A DNA stretch of 64,000 bases from Streptomyces sp. NBC_00250 (GTDB taxonomy: Bacteria > Actinomycetota > Actinomycetes > Streptomycetales > Streptomycetaceae), in NCBI RefSeq assembly GCF_036192275.1, contig NZ_CP108088.1, positions 8,852,001 through 8,916,000 of the forward strand, read 5' to 3'. The translations under genes were made by a program, and so were the position numbers. The notes under the pieces were generated by a model. It did no database searches, was not told where the DNA came from, and worked only from the letters and a program-made list of their open reading frames with translations. Position 1 is the stretch's first letter. The number at the start of each line of letters is the position of its first letter. Below, in pieces: positions 33,945-43,479 of the stretch.

Positions 33945-35453
33945 GTGACGGCAGCACAGCAGACCATCCATGTGGGCGGAGAGTGGCGCGCAGCCCTGTC
34001 CGGCGCCACGCGCGAGATCATCGACCCCGTCGACGCGACCGCCTTCGCGGTCGTGGCGGAGGGCGGTGTCCAGGACACCGACGACGCCGTGACCGCGGCG
34101 CGCGCCGCGTTCGACGACGGTTCCTGGCCGCGTACGGCGGTCGCCGATCGAGCCGCCCTGCTGCGGCGGGTCGCCGACCTGCTGGAGCGCGACCGCGAGC
34201 GGATCGGCGCCCTGGAGAGCCAGGACGCGGGCAAGACCCTGGAGGAGGGCCGCGTCGACGTCGACTGCGTCCGCGACGCCTTCCTCTACTTCGCCGACCT
34301 CGTGGAGAAGGAGGACGGTGGACGGGTCGTCGACGCGGGTTCGGACGACATCCGCAGTGTCGTCGTGCACGAGCCCGTCGGGGTGTGCGCCTTGATCACG
34401 CCGTGGAACTATCCGCTGCTCCAGGCGAGTTGGAAGATCGCGCCCGCCCTCGCCGCCGGCAACACGTTCGTGATCAAGCCCAGCGAGATCACCCCGCTGA
34501 GCACCGTCGTACTGGTCGAGCTGCTCCTGGAGGCCGGACTGCCGCTCGGCGCGGCCAACATCGTCACCGGCCCCGGTCACACCGTCGGTGCCCGGCTCGC
34601 CGAGCATCCCGATGTCGACCTCGTCTCGTTCACCGGCGGTCTGGTCAGCGGCACGAAGGTCGCCAAGGCGGCCGCCGACAGCGTGAAGAAGGTCGCCCTC
34701 GAACTGGGCGGCAAGAACCCCAACGTCGTCTTCGCCGACGCCTGTTCGACGCCCGAGGAGTTCGACACCGCCGTCGACCAGGCGCTCAACGCCGCTTTCA
34801 TCCACAGCGGCCAGGTCTGCTCCGCCGGCTCCCGCCTCATCATCGAGGAGTCGCTGCGCGGGCGTTTCGTCGCCGAGCTCGCCCGCCGGGCCGAACTGAT
34901 CCGCCTCGGCCGCGGCACCGACGAGGGCGTCGAGTGCGGGCCGCTGGTCTCCGCGGCCCAGGTGGCGAGGACCGAGGAGTACGTGGCCTCCGCCCTCGGC
35001 GAGGGCGCGGTCCTGCGTGCGGGTGGCGAGAGGCCGCCCGGCCCCGGCTACTTCTACCGGCCGACCGTCCTCGACCGGTGCCACCGCGGCATGCGGGTCG
35101 TCCGCGAGGAGATCTTCGGCCCCGTCCTCACCGTGGAGACCTTCCGCACCGAGGAGGAGGCCGTAGCCCTCGCCAACGACACCGAGTACGGCCTCGCCGG
35201 AGCGGTGTGGACCTCCGACGCGGACCGCGCCCGGCGGGTCGCGGCCCGGCTGCGCCACGGCACCGTCTGGATCAACGATTTCCACCCCTACCTGCCGCAG
35301 GCGGAATGGGGCGGCTTCGGGAAGTCCGGCATCGGCCGCGAACTGGGCCCCAGCGGCCTCGCCGAATACCGCGAGGCCAAGCACATCTACCAGAACCTCG
35401 CTCCGCGCCCCGTGCGCTGGTTCGCGGGCACGACGGAGAAGGACCAGGCATGA
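33945..35453 (+). CDS. betB: Betaine-aldehyde dehydrogenase
   Basis: A 502-aa NAD(P)-dependent aldehyde dehydrogenase. TPWNYP places Asn155; ELGGKNPNVVF gives Glu253; GQVCSAGSRL gives catalytic Cys292; EEIFGPVL and the C-terminal EWGGFGKSGIGRELG complete the fold. As first gene of a choline operon it should oxidise betaine aldehyde to glycine betaine. GTG 33945 was chosen from the start of homology (TIHVGGEWR); the ribosome site is weak and the frame continues upstream without homology. Its stop overlaps the next start as ATGA. Confidence 0.93.
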   Translation: MTAAQQTIHVGGEWRAALSGATREIIDPVDATAFAVVAEGGVQDTDDAVTAARAAFDDGSWPRTAVADRAALLRRVADLLERDRERIGALESQDAGKTLEEGRVDVDCVRDAFLYFADLVEKEDGGRVVDAGSDDIRSVVVHEPVGVCALITPWNYPLLQASWKIAPALAAGNTFVIKPSEITPLSTVVLVELLLEAGLPLGAANIVTGPGHTVGARLAEHPDVDLVSFTGGLVSGTKVAKAAADSVKKVALELGGKNPNVVFADACSTPEEFDTAVDQALNAAFIHSGQVCSAGSRLIIEESLRGRFVAELARRAELIRLGRGTDEGVECGPLVSAAQVARTEEYVASALGEGAVLRAGGERPPGPGYFYRPTVLDRCHRGMRVVREEIFGPVLTVETFRTEEEAVALANDTEYGLAGAVWTSDADRARRVAARLRHGTVWINDFHPYLPQAEWGGFGKSGIGRELGPSGLAEYREAKHIYQNLAPRPVRWFAGTTEKDQA

Positions 35454-36976
35454 ACGACCAGCACGTGTACGACTACGTCGTCGTCGGCGGCGGCACCGCC
35501 GGTTCCGTGATCGCCTCCCGGCTGACCGAGGACCCTGACGTCACCGTCGCCGTCATCGAGGGCGGCCCCAGCGACGTCGGCCGCGACGACGTCCTCACCC
35601 TGCGCCGCTGGATGGGCCTGCTCGGCGGCGAGCTGGACTACGACTACCCCACCACCGAGCAGCCCCGCGGCAACTCGTACATCCGGCACAGCCGTGCGCG
35701 GGTCCTCGGTGGCTGCTCGTCGCACAACACCCTCATCGCGTTCAAGCCCCTTCCCTCCGACTGGGACGAGTGGGCCGAGGCCGGCGCCGAGGGGTGGGAC
35801 GCGGCAGCCATGGATCCGTACTTCGCCCGGCTGCGCAACAACATCGTCCCCGTCGACGAGGCCGACCGGAACGCGATAGCCCGGGACTTCGTCGACGCGG
35901 CGCAGACCGCGCTCGGCGTTCCCCGCGTCGAGGGCTTCAACCGGCAGCCCTTCCACGAGGGCGTCGGCTTCTTCGACCTCGCCTACCACCCCGAGAACAA
36001 CAAGCGGTCCTCCGCCTCGGTCGCCTACCTGCACCCCTTCCTCGACCGGCCGAACCTGCACATCGCCCTGGAGACCTGGGCGTTCCGTCTTGAGCTCGAA
36101 GGCACCCGTGCCACCGGCGTGCACATCCGTACCAAGGAGGGCGCGGAGCATGTCGTACGCGCCCGGCGCGAGGTCCTGGTGTGCGCCGGGGCCGTGGACA
36201 CCCCGCGTCTGCTGCTGCACTCCGGCATCGGGCCGCGCGCCGACCTGGAGAAGCTCGGCATCCCCGTCGTACACGACCTGCCGGGCGTGGGGGAGAACCT
36301 GCTCGACCACCCCGAGTCGGTCATCGTGTGGGAGACGCACGGCCCCATCCCCGAGAACTCCGCGATGGACTCCGACGCCGGGCTGTTCGTCCGCCGCGAC
36401 CCGGAGGCCGAGGGGCCGGACCTGATGTTCCACTTCTACCAGATCCCCTTCACCGACAACCCGGAGCGGATCGGCTACGAACGGCCCGCGCACGGCGTGT
36501 CGATGACCCCGAACATCCCCAAGCCGCGCAGCCGCGGTCGGCTCTACCTGACGAGCGCCGACCCCGAGGTCAAGCCCGCACTCGACTTCCGGTACTTCAC
36601 CGACGAGGACGACTACGACGGCCGGACCCTCGTCGACGGCATCCGCATCGCCCGGCAGATCGCCGCGAGCGAACCGCTGGCCGGCTGGCTGAAGCGCGAG
36701 GTCTGCCCGGGGCCCGAGGTGACCTCCGACGAGGAGTTGAGCGCGTACGCCCGTCATGTCGCGCACACCGTCTACCACCCGGCCGGCACCTGCCGGATGG
36801 GCTCCGTCGACGACGAACTCGCCGTCGTCGCACCCGATCTGAGGATCCGGGGCCTCGACGGCATCCGGATCGCCGACGCGTCCGTCTTCCCGACCATGAC
36901 CGCCGTCAACCCGATGATCGGCGTCCTCATGGTCGGCGAGAAATGCGTGGACCTGCTGGGAGGCACCCGACGATGA
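35450..36976 (+). CDS. betA: GMC-family choline dehydrogenase
   Basis: A 508-aa flavoprotein. FAD loop GGGTAGS (13-19), then [10 protein letters not shown], the second GMC signature [16 protein letters not shown] and the C-terminal HPAGTCRMG with a final [11 protein letters not shown] are all present. It should convert choline to betaine aldehyde using FAD, feeding the upstream dehydrogenase. ATG 35450 overlaps that gene's stop, and its own stop overlaps the ATPase start, so translation is coupled. The order with an uptake ABC transporter supports choline over other alcohols. Confidence 0.92.
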   Translation: MNDQHVYDYVVVGGGTAGSVIASRLTEDPDVTVAVIEGGPSDVGRDDVLTLRRWMGLLGGELDYDYPTTEQPRGNSYIRHSRARVLGGCSSHNTLIAFKPLPSDWDEWAEAGAEGWDAAAMDPYFARLRNNIVPVDEADRNAIARDFVDAAQTALGVPRVEGFNRQPFHEGVGFFDLAYHPENNKRSSASVAYLHPFLDRPNLHIALETWAFRLELEGTRATGVHIRTKEGAEHVVRARREVLVCAGAVDTPRLLLHSGIGPRADLEKLGIPVVHDLPGVGENLLDHPESVIVWETHGPIPENSAMDSDAGLFVRRDPEAEGPDLMFHFYQIPFTDNPERIGYERPAHGVSMTPNIPKPRSRGRLYLTSADPEVKPALDFRYFTDEDDYDGRTLVDGIRIARQIAASEPLAGWLKREVCPGPEVTSDEELSAYARHVAHTVYHPAGTCRMGSVDDELAVVAPDLRIRGLDGIRIADASVFPTMTAVNPMIGVLMVGEKCVDLLGGTRR

Positions 36977-38043
36977 ACGAACCGACGCAGGACACCGCCG
37001 AACCCGTCTTCTCCGTACGCGAGCTGTGGAAGGTCTTCGGTCCGAAGGCCGACCGCGTGCCCGCCGACAAGGAACTCGCCGCGCTCGGCGCCGCCGAGCT
37101 GCGCGAGCGCACCGGCTGCACCGCCGCCGTCCGAGACGTCTCCTTCGACGTCCGCAAGGGCGAGGTCTTCGTCGTCATGGGACTCTCGGGCTCGGGCAAG
37201 TCGACGCTCGTCCGCTGCCTGACCCGGCTCATCGAGCCGACCTCGGGCACGATCTCCATCGACGGAGAGGACGTGCTGTCCATGGACGGCGGCCGGCTCC
37301 GCGAACTGCGCCGGCACCGGGCCTCGATGGTCTTCCAGCACTTCGGGCTGCTGCCGCACCGGACGGTGCTCGACAACATCGCGTACGGGCTGGAGATCCA
37401 GGGTGTGGGGCGCGGCGAACGACGCGAGCGTGCAGCCGAGTTCGTCACGAAGGTCGGCCTGGACGGCATGGAGCACCGCAGGCCGAGCCAGCTGTCCGGC
37501 GGCCAGCAGCAGCGGGTCGGCTTGGCCCGCGCCCTCGCCGTCGACCCCGAAGTGCTGCTGTTCGACGAGCCGTTCAGCGCGCTCGACCCGCTCATCCGCC
37601 GGGACATGCAGGAGGAGGTCATCCGCCTGCACCGGGAGGAGGGACGCACGATGGTCTTCATCACGCACGACCTCAGTGAGGCACTGCGGCTCGGCGACCG
37701 CATCGCGCTGATGCGCGACGGCCGGATCGTGCAGCTCGGCACGCCGGAGGAGATCGTGGGTTCCCCCGCCGACGAGTACGTCAGGGACTTCGTCCGGGAC
37801 GTGCCGCGCGAGCAGGTGCTCACCGTCCGCTCGGCGATGCGCCCCGCGCTCGCCGACGAGCGGGAGGCCGGCCCCGCGCTCGCCCCGAGCGCCACCGTCC
37901 ACGAGGCCATCGAGGCCGTCGCCCGTACGGGCGTGAACGCGCGGGTCGTCGAGGACGGCCGCTGCCTCGGCGTGGTCGACCACGCCGGACTCCTCGGTGT
38001 CGTCGCCGGGGTCCCGACCGCGACGGGGAAGGCGGTGGCCTGA
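36973..38043 (+). CDS. proV: Glycine betaine/proline-type ABC transporter ATPase
   Basis: A 356-aa ATPase. Walker [10 protein letters not shown] (70-78), Q-loop FQHFGLLPH, signature LSGGQQQR (174-181), Walker B LLFDEP (195-200) and the switch His in FITHDLSEA are intact. An N-terminal 45-residue extension and a C-terminal CBS-like part (about 275-345) match ProV/OpuAA, where the CBS region senses ionic strength. It powers import of choline or glycine betaine. Overlapping ATGA at its start and TGATG at its end couple it to its neighbours. Confidence 0.93.
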   Translation: MNEPTQDTAEPVFSVRELWKVFGPKADRVPADKELAALGAAELRERTGCTAAVRDVSFDVRKGEVFVVMGLSGSGKSTLVRCLTRLIEPTSGTISIDGEDVLSMDGGRLRELRRHRASMVFQHFGLLPHRTVLDNIAYGLEIQGVGRGERRERAAEFVTKVGLDGMEHRRPSQLSGGQQQRVGLARALAVDPEVLLFDEPFSALDPLIRRDMQEEVIRLHREEGRTMVFITHDLSEALRLGDRIALMRDGRIVQLGTPEEIVGSPADEYVRDFVRDVPREQVLTVRSAMRPALADEREAGPALAPSATVHEAIEAVARTGVNARVVEDGRCLGVVDHAGLLGVVAGVPTATGKAVA

Positions 38044-38336
38044 TGTACGCCCATACGACCTGGCCGCCGCCGGGCGGCACGACCGGTGCCGCGACCCGGC
38101 CGCCGGCCGACGGTGCCACCGGTGCCGCGAACTCCTGGCCGTGGTGCGGTGACACCACCGGTGCCGCGAACCCGGCGCCGCAGCGCGCCGCGACCCACAC
38201 GGCGACCCGGCCGCGGCGCGGTGACACGACCGATGGCGTGACCTGGCCGCGCCGTGGCGCCACGACCGGTGCCGCCACCCGGCCGTCACCGTACGGCGCG
38301 ACAACCCCCGACGCCCTGGGGCGGTGGGGCCGATGA
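38043..38336 (+). CDS. Repeat-built 97-aa ORF coupled inside the betaine operon
   Basis: The ATG at 38043 overlaps the ATPase stop (TGATG) and its stop overlaps the permease ATG at 38333 (ATGA), so ribosomes could pass through all three. The product is about seven degenerate 12-13-residue units of the type TTGAATRPxxxGD, rich in Thr, Gly, Ala, Pro, Arg and Trp, with no signal or membrane segment. The DNA shows the matching 36-39-bp repeats. I do not recognise it. It may be a translated minisatellite that merely keeps the reading connection, or a real small accessory protein. Confidence 0.55.
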   Translation: MYAHTTWPPPGGTTGAATRPPADGATGAANSWPWCGDTTGAANPAPQRAATHTATRPRRGDTTDGVTWPRRGATTGAATRPSPYGATTPDALGRWGR

Positions 38337-40312
38337 CCGCCACCGTCACCCCCGCTCCTCGCCGCCCCACAGCCGCCTCCGACACCGCGCCCGGTGCGCT
38401 GCGCCCGTTCACGCGCCACCGCGTCCGGCTGATCGGCGTCGTCGTCGGCGCGGTCCTCGCACTCGTCCTCGGCGCCGTGCTTCTGGGCGGCGGCAGCTGG
38501 CCCGCGTCGCTCGCCGTCGATCTCTCCGGTCCGCTCGGGCGCACCAGCGACTGGATCATCGACAACCGCGACGGCCACCCCCTCTTCCTCTACTTCCTCG
38601 GACACGTCAGCAACGCCGTGGTCGTGTCCGTCCGCGCGGTGTACCTGCTGCTGCTCGCCCTCGGCTGGGCCGGCGTCACCGCCGGCGCCGGACTGCTGGC
38701 CTGGCGGGTCGCGGGCGTCCGGCTCGCGCTGACCTCCGTCGCCGCCTTCGGCGCCTGCGGGCTGCTCGGCATGTGGGTGCCCACCATGCAGACGCTCGCC
38801 CTGATGGTCGTCGCCGTCGCCGCGTCCGTGTTCCTCGGCGGTCTCCTGGGCCTGGCCGCCGGCCTCTCGGACCGTATGGACCGGGTCCTGCGGCCGGTCC
38901 TCGACACCATGCAGGTGCTGCCCGCCTTCGCGTACCTCCTGCCCGTCGTCCTCGTCTTCGGCATCGGCGTGCCCGCGGCCGTCCTCGCGACGGTCGTCTA
39001 CGCCGCCCCGCCCATGGCCCGGCTCACCGCGCTCGGACTGCGCGGCGCGGACGCCGGTGTCATGGAGGCCGCCATGTCCCTCGGCGCCACCGGCAGGCAG
39101 CGGCTGCTCACGGCCCGCCTCCCGCTGGCCCGCAAGGAGCTCCTGCTCGGCGTCAACCAGTCGATCATGATGGCGCTCGGCATGGCCGTGATCGCGTCCA
39201 TCATCGGGGCGGGCGGTCTCGGCGACCGCGTCTACCAGGCCCTGGCCTCCGTCGACGTCGGTGCCGCGCTCTCCGCCGGCGTGCCCATCGTGCTGCTCGC
39301 CATCGTCCTGGACCGGGTCACCGCCGCGGCCGGAGAGCGGATCGGTACGGCTCCGGCCCCCAGGTCACGGCTCGGCTGGGCCGTCGCCCTCGCGGCGACC
39401 GCCGTCGTCGCCGTCGCCGGCCGGCTGTCCGACCGGCTCTCCTGGCCCGACGCGTGGACGGTCGACATCGCCGAGCCCGTCAACGGGGCGGTCGACTGGA
39501 TGACCGCCCACCTCTACTCCGGCGTGCCCGTCATCGGCGGAACCGCCGACTGGGCGGGGCGGTTCACCACATGGGTCCTCAACCCCCTGCGCGACGGCCT
39601 GCAGTGGCTGCCCTGGTGGGCGGTACTGCTGATCGTGGGCGTCCTCGCCCTGCTCATCGGTACCTGGCGCACCGCCGCGACCGCCGTTCTCGCGATGGCC
39701 GCGATCGGCGTCCTGGGCGTCTGGGACCCGGCCCTCGACACCCTGTCTCAGGTCCTGGCCGCCGTCGCCGTGACGCTGCTGCTCGGCTTCGCACTCGGGG
39801 TCGCCGCCGCCCGCAGCACCCGCCTGGGACGTGCGCTGCGACCGGTGCTCGACGTCTTCCAGACGATGCCGCAGTTCGTGTACCTGATCCCCGTGGTCGC
39901 CCTGTTCGGCGTGGGCCGAGCCCCGGCGGTCGCGGCCGCCGTCGTCTACGCACTGCCCGCGGTCGTACGGATCACCGCCCAGGGGGTACGCGCGGTGGAC
40001 CCGGCCGCCATGGAGTCCTCGCGCTCCCTGGGCGCGACCGGGCGGCAGCAGCTGTTCCAGGTCCAACTTCCGCTGGCGCGCCCCGCGTTGCTGCTCGCCG
40101 TCAACCAGGGCGTGGTGCTCGTCCTGGCCGTCGTCGTCATCGGCGGCCTCGTCGGCGGTGGAGCGCTGGGTTACGACGCGGTCTTCGGCCTCGCCCAGGG
40201 CGACCTGGCGACGGGACTGGTGGCCGGCGCGGCGATCGTCTGTCTCGGTCTGATGCTCGACCGCGTCACCCAGCCGACGGAACGCCGCGACCTCGTAGGA
40301 AGGGGGGCCTGA
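38333..40312 (+). CDS. Fused double permease of the betaine ABC transporter
   Basis: A 659-aa membrane protein with two binding-protein-dependent permease domains in tandem. Each has an EAA-type loop: EAAMSLGATGRQRL in the first half and ESSRSLGATGRQQL in the second. Hydrophobic segments run throughout, with a shared LRPVLDTMQVLPAF / LRPVLDVFQTMPQF repeat. Usually one ProW forms a homodimer; here both copies are in one chain. ATG 38333 is preferred (overlap with the preceding stop) over GTG 38324. It forms the channel with the ATPase at 36973 and the lipoprotein at 40314. Confidence 0.92.
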   Translation: MTATVTPAPRRPTAASDTAPGALRPFTRHRVRLIGVVVGAVLALVLGAVLLGGGSWPASLAVDLSGPLGRTSDWIIDNRDGHPLFLYFLGHVSNAVVVSVRAVYLLLLALGWAGVTAGAGLLAWRVAGVRLALTSVAAFGACGLLGMWVPTMQTLALMVVAVAASVFLGGLLGLAAGLSDRMDRVLRPVLDTMQVLPAFAYLLPVVLVFGIGVPAAVLATVVYAAPPMARLTALGLRGADAGVMEAAMSLGATGRQRLLTARLPLARKELLLGVNQSIMMALGMAVIASIIGAGGLGDRVYQALASVDVGAALSAGVPIVLLAIVLDRVTAAAGERIGTAPAPRSRLGWAVALAATAVVAVAGRLSDRLSWPDAWTVDIAEPVNGAVDWMTAHLYSGVPVIGGTADWAGRFTTWVLNPLRDGLQWLPWWAVLLIVGVLALLIGTWRTAATAVLAMAAIGVLGVWDPALDTLSQVLAAVAVTLLLGFALGVAAARSTRLGRALRPVLDVFQTMPQFVYLIPVVALFGVGRAPAVAAAVVYALPAVVRITAQGVRAVDPAAMESSRSLGATGRQQLFQVQLPLARPALLLAVNQGVVLVLAVVVIGGLVGGGALGYDAVFGLAQGDLATGLVAGAAIVCLGLMLDRVTQPTERRDLVGRGA

Positions 40313-40313
40313 G

Positions 40314-41276
40314 ATGGCTCGCACACGCATCGCCGCCCTCGTCACGGCTGCCGCCCTGGCGGTGGGCCTCACCGGCTGCGGCGCCGCCGACATGACCCGC
40401 CAGTCCTCGCCGTACGCCGACGCGAAGGGCTCTCGTACGGTGACCCTCTCCGTACAGTCGTGGGTGGGCGCGCAGGCCAACGTCGCCGTCGCCCAGTACC
40501 TGCTGGAGCATGAGCTCGGCTACCGGGTGGACACGGTGCAGATCGACGAGGTACCCGCCTGGGACGCGCTCAGCCAGGGCCGGGTGGACGCCATCCTGGA
40601 GGACTGGGGCCACCCGGAGCAGGAGAAGCGGTACATCGACGACAAGGGGACGATCGCGCGCGGTGGCGACCTCGGGGTGACCGGCCACATCGGCTGGTAC
40701 GTGCCGACGTACTTCGCCGAGCAGCACCCGGACGTCACCGACTGGAAGAACCTGAACAAGTACGCCGACGAGTTCCGCACCGCGGAGAGCGGCGGCAAGG
40801 GCCAGCTCCTTGACGGCTCCCCGTCCTACGTGACGAACGACAAGGCGCTCGTGAACAGCCTGGATCTCGACTACCAGGTCGTGTTCGCCGGCTCGGAGGC
40901 GGCGCAGATCACCCAGATCAAGCAGTTCGCCAAGGAGAAGAAGCCGTTCCTGAGCTACTGGTACAAGCCCCAGTGGCTGTTCGAGAAGGTCCCGATGACG
41001 GAGGTGAAACTGCCCGCCTACCAGGAGGGCTGCGACGCGGACCCGGAGAAGGTGGCCTGCGCGTACCCGCATACGCCGCTGCAGAAGTTCCTCAACGCCC
41101 GCTTCGCGGACGGCGGAGGTGACGCGGCCGCCTTCCTGAAGAAGTTCAGGTGGACGACCGACATGCAGAACGACGTCGCCCTGATGATCGCGGACCAGAA
41201 GCTGTCGCCGCAGGAGGCGGCGGGCCGCTGGGTGAAGGAGAACGAGGCCACCTGGCGGACGTGGCTCCCGTCCTGA
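40314..41276 (+). CDS. Glycine betaine/choline-binding lipoprotein
   Basis: A 320-aa OpuAC/ProX-like substrate-binding protein. The leader ends in a lipobox (VGLTGC), so it is anchored outside the membrane. VTLSVQSWVGAQANVAVAQYL, VPAWDALSQGRVDAILEDWG and GHIGWYVPTYF are typical; Trp and Tyr residues would form the aromatic cage for the quaternary ammonium. ATG 40314 follows the permease stop with a good aaggggg site. It is the last gene of the operon; a terminator hairpin follows. Confidence 0.92.
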   Translation: MARTRIAALVTAAALAVGLTGCGAADMTRQSSPYADAKGSRTVTLSVQSWVGAQANVAVAQYLLEHELGYRVDTVQIDEVPAWDALSQGRVDAILEDWGHPEQEKRYIDDKGTIARGGDLGVTGHIGWYVPTYFAEQHPDVTDWKNLNKYADEFRTAESGGKGQLLDGSPSYVTNDKALVNSLDLDYQVVFAGSEAAQITQIKQFAKEKKPFLSYWYKPQWLFEKVPMTEVKLPAYQEGCDADPEKVACAYPHTPLQKFLNARFADGGGDAAAFLKKFRWTTDMQNDVALMIADQKLSPQEAAGRWVKENEATWRTWLPS

Positions 41277-41286
41277 CGGGTGGAGC

Positions 41287-41320
41287 GGCGGACCGGACCG
41301 GAAGGACATGCCGGTCCGCC
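41287..41320 (+). terminator. Hairpin terminator after the betaine operon
   Basis: A 10-bp perfect stem (41287-41296 with 41311-41320, GGCGGACCGG and complement) and a 14-nt loop begin 10 nt after the binding-protein stop. Confidence 0.65.
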
Positions 41321-41465
41321 GTACCCGCCTGCACCCGCAGGCGCCAACAGGACCTGCCTCTGGTGGCAGGAACATGAGCTTCGGGACCATGCTGGTAGGA
41401 GGAGGCAGTACGTGCCCCGGCGTCACGGGCGTACGCGCCCTGGGGCGGCCGGGGAGAGGACCGTC

Positions 41466-43358
41466 ATGCTCTACGCCGGAATGGACACGGGCACGTATCC
41501 GGGGAAGCCCGTGATGGAAGCGATCTGGGACCTCTCCAACATCTACTGGACGGGCATGTACCTCGATTCGCCGGCCCCGGTCGTCGGCGAGATCAGGGTC
41601 ACGAAGGAGCGGAACGGCCACAACCGGATGGGTGGCATCGGCGCCCATCCCGTCGGCGGCTGGATGAACGGATGGTTCGACCTGCGGCCGGTGTGGGGGC
41701 TCCTGCCGATCTACTGGGGACAGCAGGCCCCGGCCAACAGGGACGGGCCGATCGACGTCCGGGTGCAGATCGCCGTGGCGAACGCCGAGGACGCCGCCGT
41801 GAAGGCGACGAGCGCGGGCCTCCCGCAGGGCTCGGTGATCTTTCTGGACTGGGAGGCGGGCAGCCCGCCGGTGAAGGAGGGCCGGAGGTACTGCTCCGCG
41901 TGGTTCCACCGGCTCGCCGAACTCGGATACCGGCCCGGCGTCTACTGCCATCCCCCGTCCTCGTTCGCCTTCCGCGAGGACTACCCGGGCCTGTACGTCT
42001 GGAACGTCAACGTGCTTCCGGGGAGGACCGGCGCCATCACGATCGTGGACGGCAAGGTGGAGCTCGCGACGCCGCCCATCGACAGCACCGGCGGCGAGCC
42101 GCCGGACCCGGACGCGATCGCCCGGCAGTGGCGGACCGATGTCGAACGGCCCGCCGGAAGCCCCATCGCCGGGTTCCCGAACATCGACACCGACGTCGCC
42201 GTCGTACGCAACCCCGCCTTCCCCGAGAGCGGGAACCAGCCCGTCGAAGTGCGCGGCGGGCCCGTCGTCGGCGCGCCCGGCACGGCCGACCGGCTCGGGG
42301 CGTTCGCGGTGCGCCGGGGCAAGGCCGTCAGGGTGACGTGGTCGCCGGGCGTGGCCACGCTCGACGCCGATCTCGACGGGTCGGTCTCGACGGCCTCCCT
42401 CAACCCCTTCGCGTCGATGTCGGCGCTGACCGACTGGCTCGCCGGGCTCGCCCTCTGGGACAACGGCGACGACCGCACCTGGCACGTCCACACCTTCCGG
42501 CACGCGGTTTCCGGGGCCTGGCAGGAGTTCAACGTGCCCGAGAGCGACACGGTGGTCATCGACCCGCTGGCGGGTGTCGTGATCGCCCGGCGCAAGGGAG
42601 GGGCGCCGGAGGTGTTCGCTCACGACCGGCAGGCCGCCGACATCGCGGGCAGCCGCTGGGAAGAGGCCACGCAGACCTGGACCGTCCTCGACCACCTCCG
42701 CGCCCCGGCCGGGCTCGTCGCGCCCTTCGTGCTCCGTACGAACGGCCTTGCCGCGTTGAGCCGCAGGACCGGCCTCCTGGACCTGTTCTGGGTGAGCAGC
42801 GACTCCGTGCCGCGTACGTCCTTCTCCCTCGGACCGGGGAACTGGAGCGACTCCTTCGCCATCGGGGACCCTCTCGTCCGCGCTCACCCGATGACGAACC
42901 TCGCGCCGTGCAGCCCCGGCCCCGACCTCATCGAGGTCCCGTTCATCGGGCGCCGCGACGGCGATCCGAAGCTCCGGCTCTACAGCACTCCGTGGACCGC
43001 GGCGTCGCTCTGGGGCACCACGCGCGAGATCGGCGGTGGGGCCGTACCGCTGGAGCCCTCGTCCCGGATCGCCGCGACGAGCCGCTCGTCCGAGTTCCTC
43101 GACGTGTTCGTCATCGGCCGCGACGGCATGCTCTACAACACGTTCCTGACGACGGCGACGGGCGTCTGGACCGCGCTCCGGCGGATCGGCGGGACGCCGC
43201 GGAAACTCGCCCACGTCGTCACCGCGTGCTGCCAGGGCGCCGGGGACGTCGAGGTCCTCGCCGTGGCACGCGACGGCTCGGTGTGGGCGACCCACTGGGA
43301 CTCCGCCCTGCTCGACTACGTCCCGATGGAACGGCTCACCCTGCTCGACCTCGGCTGA
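41466..43358 (+). CDS. DUF1906 glycoside-hydrolase-like protein with C-terminal beta-repeat domain
   Basis: A 630-aa protein. The first 230 residues form a DUF1906 (Rv2525c-like) TIM-barrel-type region: YAGMDTGTYPG, then GSVIFLDWEAG and RLAELGYRPGVYCHP. Residues about 250-630 are beta-rich with repeated DxFxVxxDG-type blades (LDVFVIGRDGMLYNTFL, VEVLAVARDGSVWATHWD), like a propeller or lectin. ATG 41466 follows gagagg at 6 nt. No signal peptide is visible in this or the extended frame, although Rv2525c is exported, so the location is uncertain. The family may act on cell-wall glycans. Confidence 0.82.
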   Translation: MLYAGMDTGTYPGKPVMEAIWDLSNIYWTGMYLDSPAPVVGEIRVTKERNGHNRMGGIGAHPVGGWMNGWFDLRPVWGLLPIYWGQQAPANRDGPIDVRVQIAVANAEDAAVKATSAGLPQGSVIFLDWEAGSPPVKEGRRYCSAWFHRLAELGYRPGVYCHPPSSFAFREDYPGLYVWNVNVLPGRTGAITIVDGKVELATPPIDSTGGEPPDPDAIARQWRTDVERPAGSPIAGFPNIDTDVAVVRNPAFPESGNQPVEVRGGPVVGAPGTADRLGAFAVRRGKAVRVTWSPGVATLDADLDGSVSTASLNPFASMSALTDWLAGLALWDNGDDRTWHVHTFRHAVSGAWQEFNVPESDTVVIDPLAGVVIARRKGGAPEVFAHDRQAADIAGSRWEEATQTWTVLDHLRAPAGLVAPFVLRTNGLAALSRRTGLLDLFWVSSDSVPRTSFSLGPGNWSDSFAIGDPLVRAHPMTNLAPCSPGPDLIEVPFIGRRDGDPKLRLYSTPWTAASLWGTTREIGGGAVPLEPSSRIAATSRSSEFLDVFVIGRDGMLYNTFLTTATGVWTALRRIGGTPRKLAHVVTACCQGAGDVEVLAVARDGSVWATHWDSALLDYVPMERLTLLDLG

Positions 43359-43479
43359 CCGACCGTCATGTCCGGTGCTCGGTCGCCCGAACACCCACCC
43401 CGCTGCCGCGCGTTCGGAACTCGCCGCCGCGACCGAGGCTCTTGACCCTCACGTGACGTCAGGCCGCATAGTCGGTGCC

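Noticed and set aside
33794..36976. A 1,060-codon plus-strand frame ending as the GMC enzyme
   Set aside because: Only its last 508 codons are real; the first half lies over the aldehyde dehydrogenase in another frame and is Arg-rich noise.
40266..43394. A 1,042-codon minus-strand frame
   Set aside because: Antisense to the binding protein and DUF1906 genes; no motifs.
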